Source: SIG653 sp045577455
GTDB taxonomy: Bacteria > Bacillota > Clostridia > Oscillospirales > CAG-382
DNA length: 19,886 nucleotides
Assembly (NCBI GenBank): GCA_045577455.1
Contig: JAZNIJ010000081.1
Coordinates: forward strand, 1-19,886
Reading direction: 5' to 3'
Shown here: one piece after another, positions 1 to 8,167 of the stretch
Position numbering within the stretch: the first letter of the stretch is position 1
How the letters are laid out: the number at the start of each line of letters is the position of its first letter
Notes under the pieces: generated by a model
Seen by the model: the letters and a program-made list of their open reading frames with translations, nothing else
Databases searched by the model: none
Told to the model about the DNA's origin: nothing
Translations under genes and position numbers: made by a program

Positions 1-1
1 C

Positions 2-178
2 GGAAGAGATGAATTGCCTATTGACGTTAAAGCAAAGCTTGACGGCGAATATGTTGAAAAAATGAGCTTTTGGTTTGACGTAAAAATGTTCTTTGGAACA
101 ATACTTAGTGTGCTAAAGTCCGATGGCGTTGTTGAAGGCGGCACCGGTGCTATAGAAAATGAAAAAGAAAAAATATAA
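2..178 (+). CDS. Bacterial sugar-phosphate (priming) transferase, C-terminal fragment
   Basis: This is the last 58 residues of a protein whose 5' part lies outside the window, in the frame starting at base 2. The tail reads GRDELPIDVKAKLDGEYVEK followed by MSFWFDVKMFFGTILSVL. It matches the conserved C-terminus of bacterial sugar transferases (pattern R..LD..Y......DLKIL..TI..VL). Family knowledge: these are monotopic membrane enzymes that transfer a sugar-1-phosphate from a UDP-sugar onto undecaprenyl phosphate, the first step of repeat-unit assembly. The position just ahead of radical SAM and glycosyltransferase genes fits a priming enzyme of an EPS/CPS operon. The last residues (about EGGTGAIENEKEKI) are an ordinary charged tail. 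The sugar cannot be told from this fragment. Confidence 0.8.
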   Translation, partial: GRDELPIDVKAKLDGEYVEKMSFWFDVKMFFGTILSVLKSDGVVEGGTGAIENEKEKI

Positions 179-198
179 CAAAAGGAAGGAATTTTATT

Positions 199-1644
199 AT
201 GAAAATCTTATTACTAAACCCACCATTTTTGAATAAGTATTCAAAAAGCTCAAGAAGCCCAGCGGTTACAAAGAGTGGAACAATCTATTTCCCTCTTTGG
301 CTTGCGTACTCTGCTGCGGTTTTAGACGAAAAGGGCTATGACCTTAAGCTTATCGATGCTCCTGCAAAGTGCATCACAAAGGATGAAACTTTGGAAGAGA
401 TTAAAGCTTATGCTCCTGAGCTTATCATTGTTGATACATCAACACCAAGTATCAATAATGACCTTGACTTTGCAAAGAGAATCAAGGATGCTATGCCAGA
501 AGTGAAGATTGCTATGGTAGGAACTCATGCCACAGCTTGCAGCACAGAAATTCTTACAGAAAATGATTATATTGATTTTGTTTGCCGTCATGAGTATGAT
601 TACACAGTTCCTGAACTTGCAGAAGCAGTTGCAGGAAAAATGGCTCTTAACGATGTTAAGGGCATCAGCTTCATGGAAAACGGACAGGTTGTAGACACAG
701 AAGACAGACCATACATAGAAAACCTTGATGAAATTCCGTTCGTAAGTGCAGTATATAAGAAGTACCTTGATATAAACGATTATTTCTACGCACATGTAAG
801 CTTCCCTACAGTAAGTATCTTCTCTTCAAGAGGTTGTCCTTCAAAATGCTTCTACTGTCAGTATTCACAGCTTATGTTCGGTAAGTGCTACCGTAAGCGT
901 AGTGCACAGAATCTATATGATGAGTGTGTTTACATCAAGGAAAACTTCCCTGAAGTAAAAGAAATTCTTATTGACGATGATAACTTTGCAGTTGACCAGA
1001 AGAACGTAAGGGAATTCTGCGAATTAATGATCAAGAACAACGTTAAACTTAAGTGGGTTGTTCAGGTTCGTGTTACTTTGGAATACGAAACAATGGTTCT
1101 TATGAAGAAGGCGGGATGTACTCTTTTGGTTGCAGGTTTTGAAAGCGGTAACCAGCAGGTTCTTGATAATATGCATAAGGGTATTACTCTTGACCAGTCA
1201 CTAAAATTCAACAAGGCTGCTAAAAAGGCTGGTCTTCGTGTTCATGGCTGCTTCATGGTTGGTAACCCTGGCGAAACAAAAGCAACTATGCAGGAAACTC
1301 TTGATTTCTCAAAGAAGCTAAGACTTGATACAGTTCAGTACTTCCCTCTCATTGTATATCCGGGAACTGAAGCTTACAGTTGGGCTAAGGAAAATAATTA
1401 TATCACAGCTAAGAGCTATGACGAATGGCTGACAGAGGACGGAATGCACAACTGCGTTCTTTCAACAGATGAAATTACAAACAAAGAGCTAGTTGACTTC
1501 TGTAACTATGCAAGAAAGAAGTTCTATCTAAGACCAAAATATATGCTTTACAAATTAGGACAGTGCCTGACAAGCAAAGAAGACTTTGTTCGTACACTTA
1601 AGGCTTTCGGCACATTCAAAAAATATCTTTTAAAAAGAGGTTAA
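199..1644 (+). CDS. B12-binding-domain radical SAM protein in polysaccharide cluster
   Basis: 481 aa; ATG preceded by AAAGGAAGGA. Residues about 1-150 form a Rossmann-like cobalamin-binding-type domain (MKILLLNPPF start, LIIVDTSTP, VGTHATA). The DxHxxG cobalt-ligand motif is not seen, as in many class B enzymes. The radical SAM core follows, with RGCPSKCFYC giving Cys213, Cys217 and Cys220 (CX3CX2C) that would bind the SAM-ligating 4Fe-4S cluster. Further core motifs are EILIDDDNF, GFESGNQQVLDNM and HGCFMVGNPGET. The family performs methylations and other radical modifications; the substrate here is unknown. Placed between the priming transferase and the glycosyltransferases, it probably modifies a sugar, a lipid carrier or a nucleotide-sugar of this polysaccharide. 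The family call is firm, the role is inference. Confidence 0.85.
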   Translation: MKILLLNPPFLNKYSKSSRSPAVTKSGTIYFPLWLAYSAAVLDEKGYDLKLIDAPAKCITKDETLEEIKAYAPELIIVDTSTPSINNDLDFAKRIKDAMPEVKIAMVGTHATACSTEILTENDYIDFVCRHEYDYTVPELAEAVAGKMALNDVKGISFMENGQVVDTEDRPYIENLDEIPFVSAVYKKYLDINDYFYAHVSFPTVSIFSSRGCPSKCFYCQYSQLMFGKCYRKRSAQNLYDECVYIKENFPEVKEILIDDDNFAVDQKNVREFCELMIKNNVKLKWVVQVRVTLEYETMVLMKKAGCTLLVAGFESGNQQVLDNMHKGITLDQSLKFNKAAKKAGLRVHGCFMVGNPGETKATMQETLDFSKKLRLDTVQYFPLIVYPGTEAYSWAKENNYITAKSYDEWLTEDGMHNCVLSTDEITNKELVDFCNYARKKFYLRPKYMLYKLGQCLTSKEDFVRTLKAFGTFKKYLLKRG

Positions 1645-1647
1645 ACT

Positions 1648-2790
1648 ATGACTGGATTTTTGCTTGTACTTTTTGTACTATCAGTTTTTATACCCGTTTA
1701 TACATACGTTATTTATCCTTTGATTTTGTATATTCTTCCAAAAAAAGAATTTGAAAAATCAGATGAATATATGCCTACCGTTTCTGTATTGGTTGCTGCG
1801 TACAATGAGGAAAGCGTAATCGAAGAAAAGATACAGAATCTTATCAAAATGGAATACCCAAAGAATAAGATTGAGTTCCTGATTGCATCTGACGGATCAA
1901 GCGACAGAACTGTAGAAATCGCCAGCAAATATGCAGACGATGTTAAGGTTCTTGACCTTCCAAGAGGCGGTAAGGTGAATGCACTTAATTCCATGCTCAA
2001 AGAAGCTACAGGCGAAATTCTTGTCTTCTCTGATGCAAATACAATGTATGACGAAAAGGCAATCCTAAAACTTGTAAGAAACTTTAAGGACGAAAGAGTT
2101 GGATGTGTAAGCGGTCAGCTTCGTTATAAGATTGATGAAACCTCAGGCGAGGGCGCAAGGTCTGAGAGCTCATACTGGAAATACGAGAACTTCGTAAAGG
2201 TAATGGAGTCTAAAATAGGAAAGCTATCTGGTGCAAATGGTGCAATATATGCTGTTCGTGCAACAGAGATTGATTCCATTAGAAAAGGCATCATAAATGA
2301 TGATTTCTATGTGGCAACACATGTGCTTCAAAATGGTAAAGCTGTTGTTTTAGATACTGAAGCGGTGGCGTTTGAAACACCTAATGATGACTTGGGAAGC
2401 CAGTTCAAACGTCATATACGTGACGGAGCAGGACACTATCAGGCGATTTGTGTGTTCTGGAGATTATTGTTTCCAAGGTATGGTAGCTTTGTACATCTTT
2501 CACACAGAGTTTGTAAATGGATTGTCCCATTCCTTATGATTGTTGCATTTATTACTAATGCACTACTTGTATCAAATAAGGTGATGGCTGTATTGATGAC
2601 ATTACAGATAGCTCTTTATCTGCTTATGGTAGTTCACTATTTGCTTGCAAAGAAAAATATTCAGTTTGGTGTTATAAGCAAAATGGTATCAATTATATTC
2701 TACTTTATTTCGGTAAATATATCACTACTTTTTGGATTTTTCAGACTTGTTTCCGGAAAACAAAAGGCGGTATGGGAAACGCAAAGATAG
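1648..2790 (+). CDS. Membrane-anchored family 2 glycosyltransferase
   Basis: 380 aa, starting 3 bases after the previous stop, with AAAAGAGG in the end of that gene as ribosome binding site. An N-terminal membrane helix (about residues 4-30) is followed by a GT-A domain. Its landmarks are VSVLVAAYNEE (45-55), ASDGSSDRT (80-88), the nucleotide-metal region FSDANT (127-132), NDDF (217-220) and an acceptor-side QFKRHIRDGAGHYQ (252-265). Three C-terminal membrane helices follow (about 291-309, 312-334, 344-368). This architecture is shared with chain-extending GT2 enzymes such as NodC/hyaluronan synthase relatives, though many EPS transferases also have it. It probably adds one sugar, using a nucleotide-sugar, to the lipid-linked intermediate at the cytoplasmic face. 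Sugar specificity cannot be read from sequence. Confidence 0.85.
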   Translation: MTGFLLVLFVLSVFIPVYTYVIYPLILYILPKKEFEKSDEYMPTVSVLVAAYNEESVIEEKIQNLIKMEYPKNKIEFLIASDGSSDRTVEIASKYADDVKVLDLPRGGKVNALNSMLKEATGEILVFSDANTMYDEKAILKLVRNFKDERVGCVSGQLRYKIDETSGEGARSESSYWKYENFVKVMESKIGKLSGANGAIYAVRATEIDSIRKGIINDDFYVATHVLQNGKAVVLDTEAVAFETPNDDLGSQFKRHIRDGAGHYQAICVFWRLLFPRYGSFVHLSHRVCKWIVPFLMIVAFITNALLVSNKVMAVLMTLQIALYLLMVVHYLLAKKNIQFGVISKMVSIIFYFISVNISLLFGFFRLVSGKQKAVWETQR

Positions 2791-2806
2791 TTAAGGAGAG
2801 TTTTTC

Positions 2807-3895
2807 GTGAAAAAAATTCTATTTATAACAAGTAGTTCTATTGGCGGTGGTGCGCAAAAACATATACGTGATATGTTTTTGCAATTTGTTGGTAAGGGAT
2901 ATGAAATGCATTTGGTAGCTCCTCGTGGTTGGTTAACCGAGGAGCTTTCCCCCTATAAAGAAAACATTTATGAGCTACTAGTGTCGGTAAAAAATCTTCC
3001 AACACTCGTAAAGATCTTTGATAAGATTAAGCCAGATGTCACAAATACATTTATCCTGAGCGGAGGAATCTTTGGATATACTGCATGGCTTAGAAAAAAA
3101 TACGGAAAGATTTTTATTACAGTTAACAATCCCATAATTTATGATGGAATTTCACCTGTAAATAAAATCATTTATCCGACATTTTATCGTTTTATGGCTA
3201 AAAGATGCAACGCATTTTTGGTAAAGTCAGATAATGTAAAGGATGAGGTAAACAACACAACAGGAAAGGGAAATGCTATTTCAATTAAAAATGGCATAGA
3301 TTTTTCTGTTTTTGATAAGAACATGAAAGGCAGTTTAAAACGAGAGCTTGGTCTTTCGAATAGTGATATCCTTATTACAAACACCGGTGCCTTGGAAGAA
3401 AGAAAGGGACAGAAGTACCTTATCGAAGCTATGAAAACAATATGCGAAAAGTATGAAAATGCATATTGTGCCATTGCCGGAGAGGGCAGCATTGAAAAGG
3501 AGCTTTCCGAACTTATTTCGGTATTCGGACTTGATAATAAAGTATTCCTTTTAGGGAAAAGAAGAGACGTAAACAACATACTTGCAAGTACGGATGTTTT
3601 TGTGCTTTCCTCTTTGCATGAAGGTCTTCCAAACTCACTTATAGAGGCTATGAGTATGCAAAAGCCGTGTGTAGCAACAGATGCCGGGGGTGCATCTGAG
3701 CTTATAGACACAGAAATCAGCGGATTTATTATAAACTCAAAATCGGCAGACGAAATACTTGAAAAAGTGCTGTGGTTTTTGAAAAACAAAGAGCAAGCTA
3801 CAGTAATGGCAGAGAAAGCCTATATAAAGATTAAAGAAAACTATGAGCTTTCTTCTGTTGCAAAAGAATTGTTAAAGATTTACGAAGAGTTATGA
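2807..3895 (+). CDS. Family 4 (GT-B) glycosyltransferase
   Basis: 362 aa with a GTG start preceded by AAGGAGAG at about 7-8 bases. The N-terminal lobe carries the acceptor-side glycine loop (SSIGGGAQKH, residues 10-19). The C-terminal lobe has TGALEERKGQKYLIEAM (193-209), GEGSIEKEL and the donor-binding EX7E element HEGLPNSLIE (Glu272 and Glu280), followed by TDAGGASELI. These are classic GT4 retaining-transferase features. The length is normal for the family. It is one of two consecutive GT4 genes and should add one residue of the repeat unit from a nucleotide-sugar in the cytoplasm. Donor and acceptor are unknown. Confidence 0.88.
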   Translation: MKKILFITSSSIGGGAQKHIRDMFLQFVGKGYEMHLVAPRGWLTEELSPYKENIYELLVSVKNLPTLVKIFDKIKPDVTNTFILSGGIFGYTAWLRKKYGKIFITVNNPIIYDGISPVNKIIYPTFYRFMAKRCNAFLVKSDNVKDEVNNTTGKGNAISIKNGIDFSVFDKNMKGSLKRELGLSNSDILITNTGALEERKGQKYLIEAMKTICEKYENAYCAIAGEGSIEKELSELISVFGLDNKVFLLGKRRDVNNILASTDVFVLSSLHEGLPNSLIEAMSMQKPCVATDAGGASELIDTEISGFIINSKSADEILEKVLWFLKNKEQATVMAEKAYIKIKENYELSSVAKELLKIYEEL

Positions 3896-3906
3896 GGTAA
3901 CTGTTA

Positions 3907-4998
3907 ATGAAAAAACATGTTTTAATTGTTATTAACGGTATGAATGTGGGCGGTGCGGAAACATTTATTATGAAAATGTACCGTAAGCTTGATAAAAGCA
4001 AATTTCAATTTGATTTTTTAATCAATGCAGAAGAAAGATGCTTCTATGAGGATGAAATAGAGAAATTTGGAGGCACAGTTTTAAGAGGTGTTTCAAAATC
4101 GAAAAATGTCCTTAAGTGTTTTTTTACAACTTATAATATTATTAGAGGTAATAAGTATAAAAATGTGCTTTTCGTAGCAGTACATCCCCTTGTTGTGATT
4201 GACCTTTTTGCTGCAGTTTTGGCAGGAGCAAAAAACAGAATGGTAAGATCCACAAACTCAAGCGCAAAAGGCGGTGTTTTGGGGAAAATTGTTTCAGCTT
4301 TTTGTCGACCTTTTGTACGCCTTTTGACTACAAAAATGTTGGCTCCATCGGATATTGCGGCAGGTTGGCTTTTTGGAAAGAATGCGGCAAAAAGCAAAAA
4401 GTTCAGTTTGATTACCAATGGTATAAATACAGATGATTTTATTTTCACGCAAGAAAAGCGCAATAAAGTAAGGCGTGAATTTAATATTGAAGGTAAATTT
4501 GTTGTTGGTCACATCGGAAGATTTAATGTACAGAAAAATCATACATACCTTTTGGAGATATTTAAAGAGATAATATACCGAAAGAAAGATAGTGCACTGC
4601 TCCTTGTGGGAATAGGCGAGCTGGAAGACGATATAAGAAAAAAAGCCAAGGACCTTGGCATTTTGGATAATATTATTTTTGCAGGACTCAGAAATGATGT
4701 TAATGAAATTTTAATGGGGATGGATGTGCTTGTATTTCCGTCACTTTATGAAGGTATGCCGAATGTAGTAATTGAGTCACAGGCTACGGGGTTGCCGTGC
4801 ATCGTTTCTGATACAATTACTAAGCAGGCGAAATTGACGGACTTGGTATTCTATAAGTCAATTCAGGAACCGCCGTCAAACTGGGCAGAGGCGGCGTGTC
4901 AAATTGACTCAAAAAGGCAAGATAGGATTTTGGAAATTATAAAACAAGGATACTCTATAGAAAACACTACAGAATTTATCCAAGGGTTGATTATCTAA
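3907..4998 (+). CDS. Family 4 (GT-B) glycosyltransferase, EpsF-like
   Basis: 363 aa; ATG 11 bases after the previous stop, with TGAGG overlapping that stop as ribosome binding site. The start VLIVINGMNVGGAETFIM (residues 5-22) is the acceptor-side loop typical of EpsF-like GT4 enzymes. The C-terminal lobe shows GHIGRFNVQKNHTYLLEIF (201-219), GIGELEDDI, and the EX7E motif YEGMPNVVIE with Glu282 and Glu290. This is a cytoplasmic retaining glycosyltransferase expected to extend the lipid-linked repeat unit. It is clearly a paralogue of the preceding gene, but divergent enough that it is unlikely to be a recent duplicate. Confidence 0.88.
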   Translation: MKKHVLIVINGMNVGGAETFIMKMYRKLDKSKFQFDFLINAEERCFYEDEIEKFGGTVLRGVSKSKNVLKCFFTTYNIIRGNKYKNVLFVAVHPLVVIDLFAAVLAGAKNRMVRSTNSSAKGGVLGKIVSAFCRPFVRLLTTKMLAPSDIAAGWLFGKNAAKSKKFSLITNGINTDDFIFTQEKRNKVRREFNIEGKFVVGHIGRFNVQKNHTYLLEIFKEIIYRKKDSALLLVGIGELEDDIRKKAKDLGILDNIIFAGLRNDVNEILMGMDVLVFPSLYEGMPNVVIESQATGLPCIVSDTITKQAKLTDLVFYKSIQEPPSNWAEAACQIDSKRQDRILEIIKQGYSIENTTEFIQGLII

Positions 4999-5011
4999 AG
5001 AGGGTGAAATT

Positions 5012-6244
5012 TTGGAAAAAACAAGCAATAAATTTGTAAATATTATATTTTTCATATACATGTGTCAAAGACTTAATCCTGACTTTCAAAAGCCAAGAAT
5101 ATTGTATGTTGCTATGCCAGTATTGTTAGTGGCAGCTATAATTATAGACTACTTAACGCATAAAGAAAAAAACTTACACAATAAAAATTACATGGCTTGG
5201 ATTGCGGTATTTACCAGTTTCTGTCTGCTGTCTTATATATGGACGGAATATCCTTCAGTGTCAATGAAGAATTTTTTGTATAATAATTTGATAACTATGA
5301 TACCATTGGCAATGTATTTGAGAACGAAAGACAGGATTGAAAGTTTTGTTAAGATTGTTATTGCAGTTGTTATAATAACACTTGTTTACGCTCTTACATT
5401 AGGCGGAGTTACCATTGGGGATACAGGTGATGCGGCAAGATTTGCTGGTGAAAGTGAAACCTGGAACGCAAATGGAATCGGCACTATGGCAGCCATTTGT
5501 ACGCTGTTTTGCACATTCTTTTATGAGAAATATAAACAAAAAAAATATATATGGATAATGTTATTTTGTATAGCAGTTACTTTGGTTTCGGGAAGTCGAA
5601 AATCATTGTTGCTTATAGGGATAGGTATCTTAATATATAATGCTCTCCAAAAAGGTGAAAAAAAATATATTCGCCTTTTGATAGCGGGGGTTGCTTGTGT
5701 TATAGTTTACTATTTGATAATGAATGTGGAAGTTTTATATTATGCTATTGGTGTAAGAATTGAATCTGCAATAGCAGGTATTATGGGAAACAGAAGAGGT
5801 GCCGATAATAGCTTTTTAATAAGGGCCGACCTTATTGAATATGGACTTAAAGTCTTTAGCGAAAATAAACTTAAAGGCGTAGGCGTGGATTCTTTCCGCT
5901 ATTACTACCTCCTTCATTCGGGAAAAGAATACTATGCGCATAATAACTATATAGAGTTGCTTGCAGATGTGGGAATTTTTGGAACAGTAATATATTATGT
6001 ATTTCCTTTTAGGGTTTTGATAAAAAGCTGGCTGATGTCCCATAAAAAAATAAGTCTATGGATGAGAATAATACCATCCATTATGGGAGCAGTATTAATT
6101 TGTGACTATGCCGGAATTTCATACAATAACAGATTTATTCAAGTGGTTTTTCTGTTGTGTATAGCTATGTATAACTGTGAAAGGTTGGAAAAGGATGAAA
6201 CAAGTACTGAAAAGATTAGGAGCATACATCAAAAATCCGTATAA
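5012..6244 (+). CDS. O-antigen polymerase/ligase family membrane protein (Wzy-like)
   Basis: 410 aa. A TTG start is preceded by AGAGGGTGA at suitable distance, 13 bases after the previous stop. The protein is strongly hydrophobic, with roughly ten predicted membrane segments. A large middle extracytoplasmic region includes FAGESETWNANGIGTMAAI, and the characteristic Wzy_C-type motif HNNYIELLADVGIFG begins at His310. Members join undecaprenyl-linked repeat units into polymer (Wzy) or transfer chains onto an acceptor (ligase). Given the flippase downstream, polymerase is the better guess. The 3' end overlaps the next gene's start by about 50 bases, a sign of translational coupling. The sequence is poorly conserved outside the motif, as usual for Wzy. 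Confidence 0.8.
   Translation: MEKTSNKFVNIIFFIYMCQRLNPDFQKPRILYVAMPVLLVAAIIIDYLTHKEKNLHNKNYMAWIAVFTSFCLLSYIWTEYPSVSMKNFLYNNLITMIPLAMYLRTKDRIESFVKIVIAVVIITLVYALTLGGVTIGDTGDAARFAGESETWNANGIGTMAAICTLFCTFFYEKYKQKKYIWIMLFCIAVTLVSGSRKSLLLIGIGILIYNALQKGEKKYIRLLIAGVACVIVYYLIMNVEVLYYAIGVRIESAIAGIMGNRRGADNSFLIRADLIEYGLKVFSENKLKGVGVDSFRYYYLLHSGKEYYAHNNYIELLADVGIFGTVIYYVFPFRVLIKSWLMSHKKISLWMRIIPSIMGAVLICDYAGISYNNRFIQVVFLLCIAMYNCERLEKDETSTEKIRSIHQKSV
6179..6184 (+). promoter_or_regulatory. Ribosome binding site deciding the ATP-grasp start
   Basis: GAAAGG lies 10 bases ahead of ATG 6195. The alternative GTG at 6177 has no purine-rich site upstream, so the ATG is preferred. Confidence 0.45.
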
Positions 6245-7115
6245 AATTTTTAATTTTCTTGCAAATAAAAATTTATTAAATTTTCTGTCTGACGAAACTT
6301 TTTTGAGATTGGTTTATCGTGGCAGAATGGGTAAAAAGCTAAATCTTGATAATCCAAGAACATATAATGAGAAGCTTCAGTTTTTGAAACTTTATAACAG
6401 AAACCCTCTTTACACAACTTTGGTTGACAAATATGAGGTAAAAAAATATGTTGCCGATATTATTGGTGATGAGTACATAATCCCAACTCTTGGGGTATGG
6501 GATAACTTTGACGATATTGATTTTGACAAGCTTCCCAATCAGTTTGTTTTAAAATGCACCCACGATTCAGGTGGTCTTGTTATATGTAAAGACAAGTCGA
6601 AGCTTGATATGGAAAAAGCAAAGAAAAAGATAAATCAAAGCCTTAATAAAAATTATTATTACCAAAACCGCGAATGGCCATATAAAGATGTTAAGCCGAG
6701 GATTATTGCGGAAGAATATATGGAGGATGCAAAAACTGCAGAACTTCGTGATTATAAGTTCTTCTCTTTTGATGGAAAAACTGAAGTTTTGTTTATCGCA
6801 ACAGAGCGACAGGTAAAAGGAGAGGAAACAAAATTTGATTTCTTTGATATGGACTATAATCATCTGCCTTTTATAAATGGTCACCCTAACGCAAAAGTTT
6901 TGCCGGAAAAACCGGAAAATTTTGATAAAATGCGTGAACTTTCCGAAAAACTTTCAAAGGGAATTCCTCAGGTGAGGGTGGATTTTTACGATGTGGATGG
7001 GAAAATTTATTTTGGTGAAATGACATTCTTTCATTGGAGTGGTATGAAGCCGTTTGAGCCGGAGGAATGGGATTATAAATTTGGTGAATATATAAATTTA
7101 CCATATGTAAAATAA
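6195..7115 (+). CDS. TupA-like ATP-grasp protein
   Basis: 306 aa from ATG 6195 (an in-frame GTG at 6177 would add six residues but lacks a ribosome binding site). The sequence matches the TupA-like ATP-grasp family of polysaccharide clusters. The family's N-terminal region is followed by LVDKYEVKKYV (77-87), KCTHDSGGLVICKDKS (120-135), the WPYKDVKPRIIAEEYM segment (161-176), RDYKFFSFDGK (185-195), RVDFYDVDGKIYFGEMTFFH (261-280) with acidic metal-binding residues, and GMKPFEPEEWD near the end. ATP-grasp enzymes form C-N or C-S bonds through an acyl-phosphate. Members in capsule clusters are thought to attach amino acids or similar groups to sugars. The specific substrate is unknown. The start overlaps the Wzy-like gene. 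Confidence 0.8.
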   Translation: MKQVLKRLGAYIKNPYKIFNFLANKNLLNFLSDETFLRLVYRGRMGKKLNLDNPRTYNEKLQFLKLYNRNPLYTTLVDKYEVKKYVADIIGDEYIIPTLGVWDNFDDIDFDKLPNQFVLKCTHDSGGLVICKDKSKLDMEKAKKKINQSLNKNYYYQNREWPYKDVKPRIIAEEYMEDAKTAELRDYKFFSFDGKTEVLFIATERQVKGEETKFDFFDMDYNHLPFINGHPNAKVLPEKPENFDKMRELSEKLSKGIPQVRVDFYDVDGKIYFGEMTFFHWSGMKPFEPEEWDYKFGEYINLPYVK

Positions 7116-7119
7116 GCGT

Positions 7120-7124
7120 GGAGG
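7120..7124 (+). promoter_or_regulatory. Ribosome binding site of the pyruvyl transferase gene
   Basis: GGAGG, 5 bases before ATG 7130. It sits inside the extra four codons that would be read from GTG 7118, which argues against that upstream start. Confidence 0.7.
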
Positions 7125-7129
7125 ATTTT

Positions 7130-8167
7130 ATGAGAATCGGTATTGTTACGGTTTATAATAGCTATAATTGCGGTAGTTTTCTGCAGGCTTATGCACTTTA
7201 TAGGTTTTTGTCTGAAAAAGGACACGAGGTGTTTTTTGTAGAAAGGCAAACTTATAAAACGAATAAACTATGGTACCGTTTTTTGCGGTCTATAAAAAAT
7301 CTTGTAAAAGGCAATATACACGAGGCAAAAACAATTATTCAGTTATATTTTCTATTTAAAAAAATAATTAGATTTTTCCCAATCATTGAAGATACCAATT
7401 CGCTTGATTTGATAATAACAGGAAGCGATACTGTTTGGAATTTAGATGATGCATATTTTTACTCTAACTGGAAACGTTACTGGGGATATGATGTAAAAAA
7501 TAAGAAAATAACTTATGCTGTATCAGCAGGAACAACTCCAAAGGAAGAATTTTTAAAAAAACCAGAGTTTAAAGAGTGTATTAACGAATTTGCTGGTATT
7601 TCTGTAAGAGACAGCCATACATACGAAATTGCAAAAATGCTATTAGAGGACGGCAGAAAACCGGAAATGGTGGTTGACCCGACTATGCTTGTCCCGAGAG
7701 AGAACTATCAAGACATTGAGAAAAAATGTAATGAGAGGAATTTTATATTGGTGTATTATTTTGGAAATATGCTAAAAGAGCTTGCAAAGGAAATAAAGGC
7801 TTTTGCCGAGAAAGAAAATATGAAAATAATAACCTTTGGGAAAGATATTCCATTTGAACCAGGGTTAATGCTGGGATACTATAGAGCAGCTGATTATGTA
7901 ATAACAAATACTTTCCACGGTAATATATTTTCCATACTTTATAACAAAAGATTTGTAAGCTTCGGTAAAGAAAAAAAGAAGGTTGAGCTTCTTCTTCAAG
8001 ATTTTGAACTTGGCGAAAGACTTTTGGATGTGGGAGACAACCTTGAAGAAACGCTTTACAGGGGGATTGATTATAATCGTACGAACGAAATTATCAGACA
8101 AAAAAGAAGAGATTCTGTAAAATATTTAGAACGTTTTTTGAAACAATTGGAGAGTGAGAAAATATGA
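7130..8167 (+). CDS. Polysaccharide pyruvyl transferase family protein
   Basis: 345 aa from ATG 7130. Family landmarks are the N-terminal IGIVTVYNSYNCGSFLQAYA, the TGSDTVWN segment in the first half, ISVRDSHTYEIAKMLL, VVDPTMLVPRENY, and the C-terminal ADYVITNTFHGNIFSILYNK. The last contains the conserved T-[DN]-x-[FR]-H-G catalytic/donor element, followed by KKVELLLQDFEL. These enzymes transfer pyruvate from PEP to form a ketal on a sugar, giving the polymer a negative charge; some members transfer other groups. The gene overlaps the flippase by four bases (ATGA), indicating coupled translation. It sits with an ATP-grasp and a nitroreductase-like gene, a combination familiar from Clostridia and Bacteroides capsule loci. 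Confidence 0.85.
   Translation: MRIGIVTVYNSYNCGSFLQAYALYRFLSEKGHEVFFVERQTYKTNKLWYRFLRSIKNLVKGNIHEAKTIIQLYFLFKKIIRFFPIIEDTNSLDLIITGSDTVWNLDDAYFYSNWKRYWGYDVKNKKITYAVSAGTTPKEEFLKKPEFKECINEFAGISVRDSHTYEIAKMLLEDGRKPEMVVDPTMLVPRENYQDIEKKCNERNFILVYYFGNMLKELAKEIKAFAEKENMKIITFGKDIPFEPGLMLGYYRAADYVITNTFHGNIFSILYNKRFVSFGKEKKKVELLLQDFELGERLLDVGDNLEETLYRGIDYNRTNEIIRQKRRDSVKYLERFLKQLESEKI

Noticed and set aside
3184..3789. 201-codon reading frame on the minus strand inside the first GT4 gene
   Set aside because: Antisense shadow of a well-supported glycosyltransferase; serine/phenylalanine-rich translation with no recognisable domain.
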